In this document: piece after piece, positions 44,204-45,785 of the stretch
Layout: every line of letters starts with the position of its first letter
Position numbering within the stretch: position 1 is the stretch's first letter
Origin: an uncultured Rhodoblastus sp.
GTDB taxonomy: Bacteria > Pseudomonadota > Alphaproteobacteria > Rhizobiales > Beijerinckiaceae
Assembly (NCBI RefSeq): GCF_903903185.1
Contig: NZ_CAIUXT010000242.1
Span: 1-45,785, forward strand
Direction: 5' to 3'
Length of the DNA stretch: 45,785 bases
Program-made: the position numbers and the translations under genes
Notes under the pieces: model-generated
What the model was told of the DNA's origin: nothing
The model's input: only the letters and a program-made list of their open reading frames with translations
Database searches by the model: none

Positions 44204-45785
44204 GGGTTGCGCTCCTTTTCCACTTCCACCGCCGGAAAACGCAGCAACAGCCGCGCGCCGCGCCGACGCACCGCCGGGCTCTGCGCCTCGATCTTTCCGC
44301 CCATCGCCTCGACCAGCCCCTTGCAAATCGACAGGCCGAGGCCGGTGCCGGCCTTGCGCCCGTCGGCGCGGCCGCCGCGATAGAATTTCTCGAAAATCCT
44401 TTGGAGATCGGCCGGCTTGATCCCCGGCCCCTCGTCGGTCACCGAGATCATCACGTCCGGCCCCTGTTGTCGCGCATGAACCACGGCTCCGGTTTCGCCG
44501 CCATATTTATGGGCGTTGTCGAGCAGGTTGAACAAGACTTGTTCGAGCAATCCGGAATCGCCTCGAATGAAAGGCAGTTTGGGCGCGAGGCTGGTCTCGA
44601 TGCGCATGTCGGGAAAGACTTTTTTGCATCGCTCCACCGCTGTGCGGATGACTTCGGCGACATCGAGAAAGTCGCGCCGCACTTTGACCGCTCCCGATTC
44701 CAGCCGCGACATGTCGAGTAGATTGGCGACGAAACGCGACAGCCGCCCCGCCTCCTCCTCGATCGAAGCGAGGAGATCGTTGCGCGCGGCCGGCGGCATC
44801 CGGTCGCCGAGCTGGCGCAGGGTGGTGACGGCGCCGGTAATCGACGACAGCGGCGTGCGCAGGTCATGCGACAGCGACGAAAGCAACGTGGTGCGCAGCT
44901 TCTCGTTCTCTTCGAGCGCGGCGCTGCGCACCGCCTCGCCGACCAGCAGCGAACGGTCGATGGCGATGGCGGTCTGCTCGATCATCGCGGTCAGGGCGCG
45001 CTCGTCCTCCGACGAGATCGGATCGAGCGCCGACTTCGGCTGGAAACCGCAGACGCCGACGACGCCGCGCGGCGTCGTCAGCGGACGGAACTGGAAGCTC
45101 AGGTTGGGCAGGGTGTCGGTGCGCCAGCCCGCGGGCTCGCGCTTGGAAAAGGCCCAGCGCGCGGCGCTCATCTCGCCGGCGGAAAGCTCCTCCATCGGCG
45201 GCCAGACCGAGGCCAGCCGCAATTCGCCTTCCTCTGGCAACAGCAGGACGACATGGCCGCCCTGCGCCTTCTGCAATTGCGCCGCCGCCGCCCACAGCGC
45301 GTCGTCGAGCTTGGCCGCGCCCGAGATTTTGCGCGAGAAATCGTAAAGCAGTTCGGCGGCGTCGGCGCGCTGGCGCACCGCCTCGGCCTGGTCGCGAACC
45401 CGGGCGGCGAGCGAGCCGGTCAGGATCGCGACGACGAGAAACGCCAATAGCGACAGCCATTCCTGAGGCTCGGCGACCGTGAAAGTGAAAAGCGGCGGGA
45501 TGAAGAAGAAATTATAGGCGCCGAACGAGAGGAAGGAGGCGGCGATGGCCGATTGCAGCCCGAACCGCGCGGCGCAGGCCAGCACCGCCAGCAGATAGAT
45601 CATCGACAGATTGGGCAGGCGCAGCCACAGGCTCAGCACTTCGCCGATGCCGCTGGCGGCGGCGACGGCGACGACAGCCGCCGCGAGCCCGACCCAGCGC
45701 GGACGAAAAAGGCGGGCCCAGTTGAGGCGTGGTCCCGGATCGGCGTCGTCGTCGCTCGCGTCGAGCAGCTGGATCGGAATGTCCC
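44200..45785 (-). CDS. kdpD: Sensor kinase KdpD, C-terminal part (gene runs off the window)
   Basis: The visible 528 codons lack a 5' end: the frame is open to the window edge, beginning DIPIQLLDAS, which would be the end of the N-terminal KdpD/USP region. Four membrane helices follow (KdpD DUF4118-type), then a GAF-like domain, the H-box LSHDLRTPLSSI, N-box NLLDNAHKYGG, and DEGPGI and GTGLGLSI of the kinase domain. It senses potassium limitation and phosphorylates KdpE. Full proteins are about 900 residues, so some 370 are outside. Confidence 0.94.
   Translation of the reverse strand, partial: DIPIQLLDASDDDADPGPRLNWARLFRPRWVGLAAAVVAVAAASGIGEVLSLWLRLPNLSMIYLLAVLACAARFGLQSAIAASFLSFGAYNFFFIPPLFTFTVAEPQEWLSLLAFLVVAILTGSLAARVRDQAEAVRQRADAAELLYDFSRKISGAAKLDDALWAAAAQLQKAQGGHVVLLLPEEGELRLASVWPPMEELSAGEMSAARWAFSKREPAGWRTDTLPNLSFQFRPLTTPRGVVGVCGFQPKSALDPISSEDERALTAMIEQTAIAIDRSLLVGEAVRSAALEENEKLRTTLLSSLSHDLRTPLSSITGAVTTLRQLGDRMPPAARNDLLASIEEEAGRLSRFVANLLDMSRLESGAVKVRRDFLDVAEVIRTAVERCKKVFPDMRIETSLAPKLPFIRGDSGLLEQVLFNLLDNAHKYGGETGAVVHARQQGPDVMISVTDEGPGIKPADLQRIFEKFYRGGRADGRKAGTGLGLSICKGLVEAMGGKIEAQSPAVRRRGARLLLRFPAVEVEKERNP

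Overview
The window looks like a chromosomal piece of a GC-rich alphaproteobacterium of the Hyphomicrobiales (Rhizobiales). The gene blocks argS-SPOR-nagZ-scpA-scpB, ppiD-trpE, tpiA-secG-pyrG-kdsA, the DUF3126 and PAS_5 proteins, and several dispersed palindromic repeats are typical of that order. The copper module (CopC, CopD, DUF2946) and the NAD-linked hydrogenase would suit a methanotroph or relative (Methylocystaceae/Beijerinckiaceae), but no pmo or mxa gene is present, so that is inference only.

Layout. 1-5.2 kb: a duplicated DUF3126 protein, gamma carbonic anhydrase, tandem PilZ protein, PAS_5 protein, rhomboid protease, CBS protein and patatin lipase. 5.5-11.6 kb: argS, SPOR protein, nagZ, scpA, scpB on the plus strand. 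11.8-17.2 kb (minus): a DEAD-box helicase, then trpE coupled to ppiD. 17.2-18.6 kb: a leader with overlapping hairpins, palindromic repeats and one unrecognised gene. 18.6-21.7 kb: tpiA, secG, pyrG. 21.7-29.9 kb: an accessory block between pyrG and kdsA, which are usually neighbours. It holds a GIY-YIG nuclease gene bracketed by two paired-hairpin repeats and by a duplicated pyrG 3' end, a DUF4062/NB-ARC/TPR STAND NTPase, an unrecognised small gene with its own terminator, and a copper operon. 29.9-37.9 kb: kdsA, a Tat-exported alpha carbonic anhydrase, purB, a PEP-CTERM protein, rpe, a D-amino-acid-dehydrogenase-like flavoprotein, an outer-membrane-type protein and a small protein. 38.0-43.3 kb (minus): hoxF-hoxU-hoxY-hoxH-hoxW, a group 3d NAD-reducing [NiFe] hydrogenase and its protease. 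43.5 kb to the end (minus): kdpE and the 3' part of kdpD.

How genes work together. CopC, CopD, the DUF2946 protein and a predicted envelope protein probably handle periplasmic copper. HoxFUYH couples H2 oxidation to NAD+ reduction, and HoxW matures HoxH; no hyp genes are in view. KdpDE would control a potassium pump outside the window. Translation is often coupled through four-base overlaps (GTGA or ATGA) at ppiD/trpE, scpA/scpB, copD/VOC, hoxU/hoxY and kdpD/kdpE.

The best candidate for something undescribed is the roughly 0.76 kb unit at 21712-22473: a GIY-YIG nuclease gene between two copies of a compensatorily varying paired-hairpin repeat, with 33-bp imperfect direct repeats outside, one of which is the 3' end of pyrG. 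No rRNA, tRNA or CRISPR array was found. Start sites, family names and synteny statements rest on reading and recall; no database search was made.
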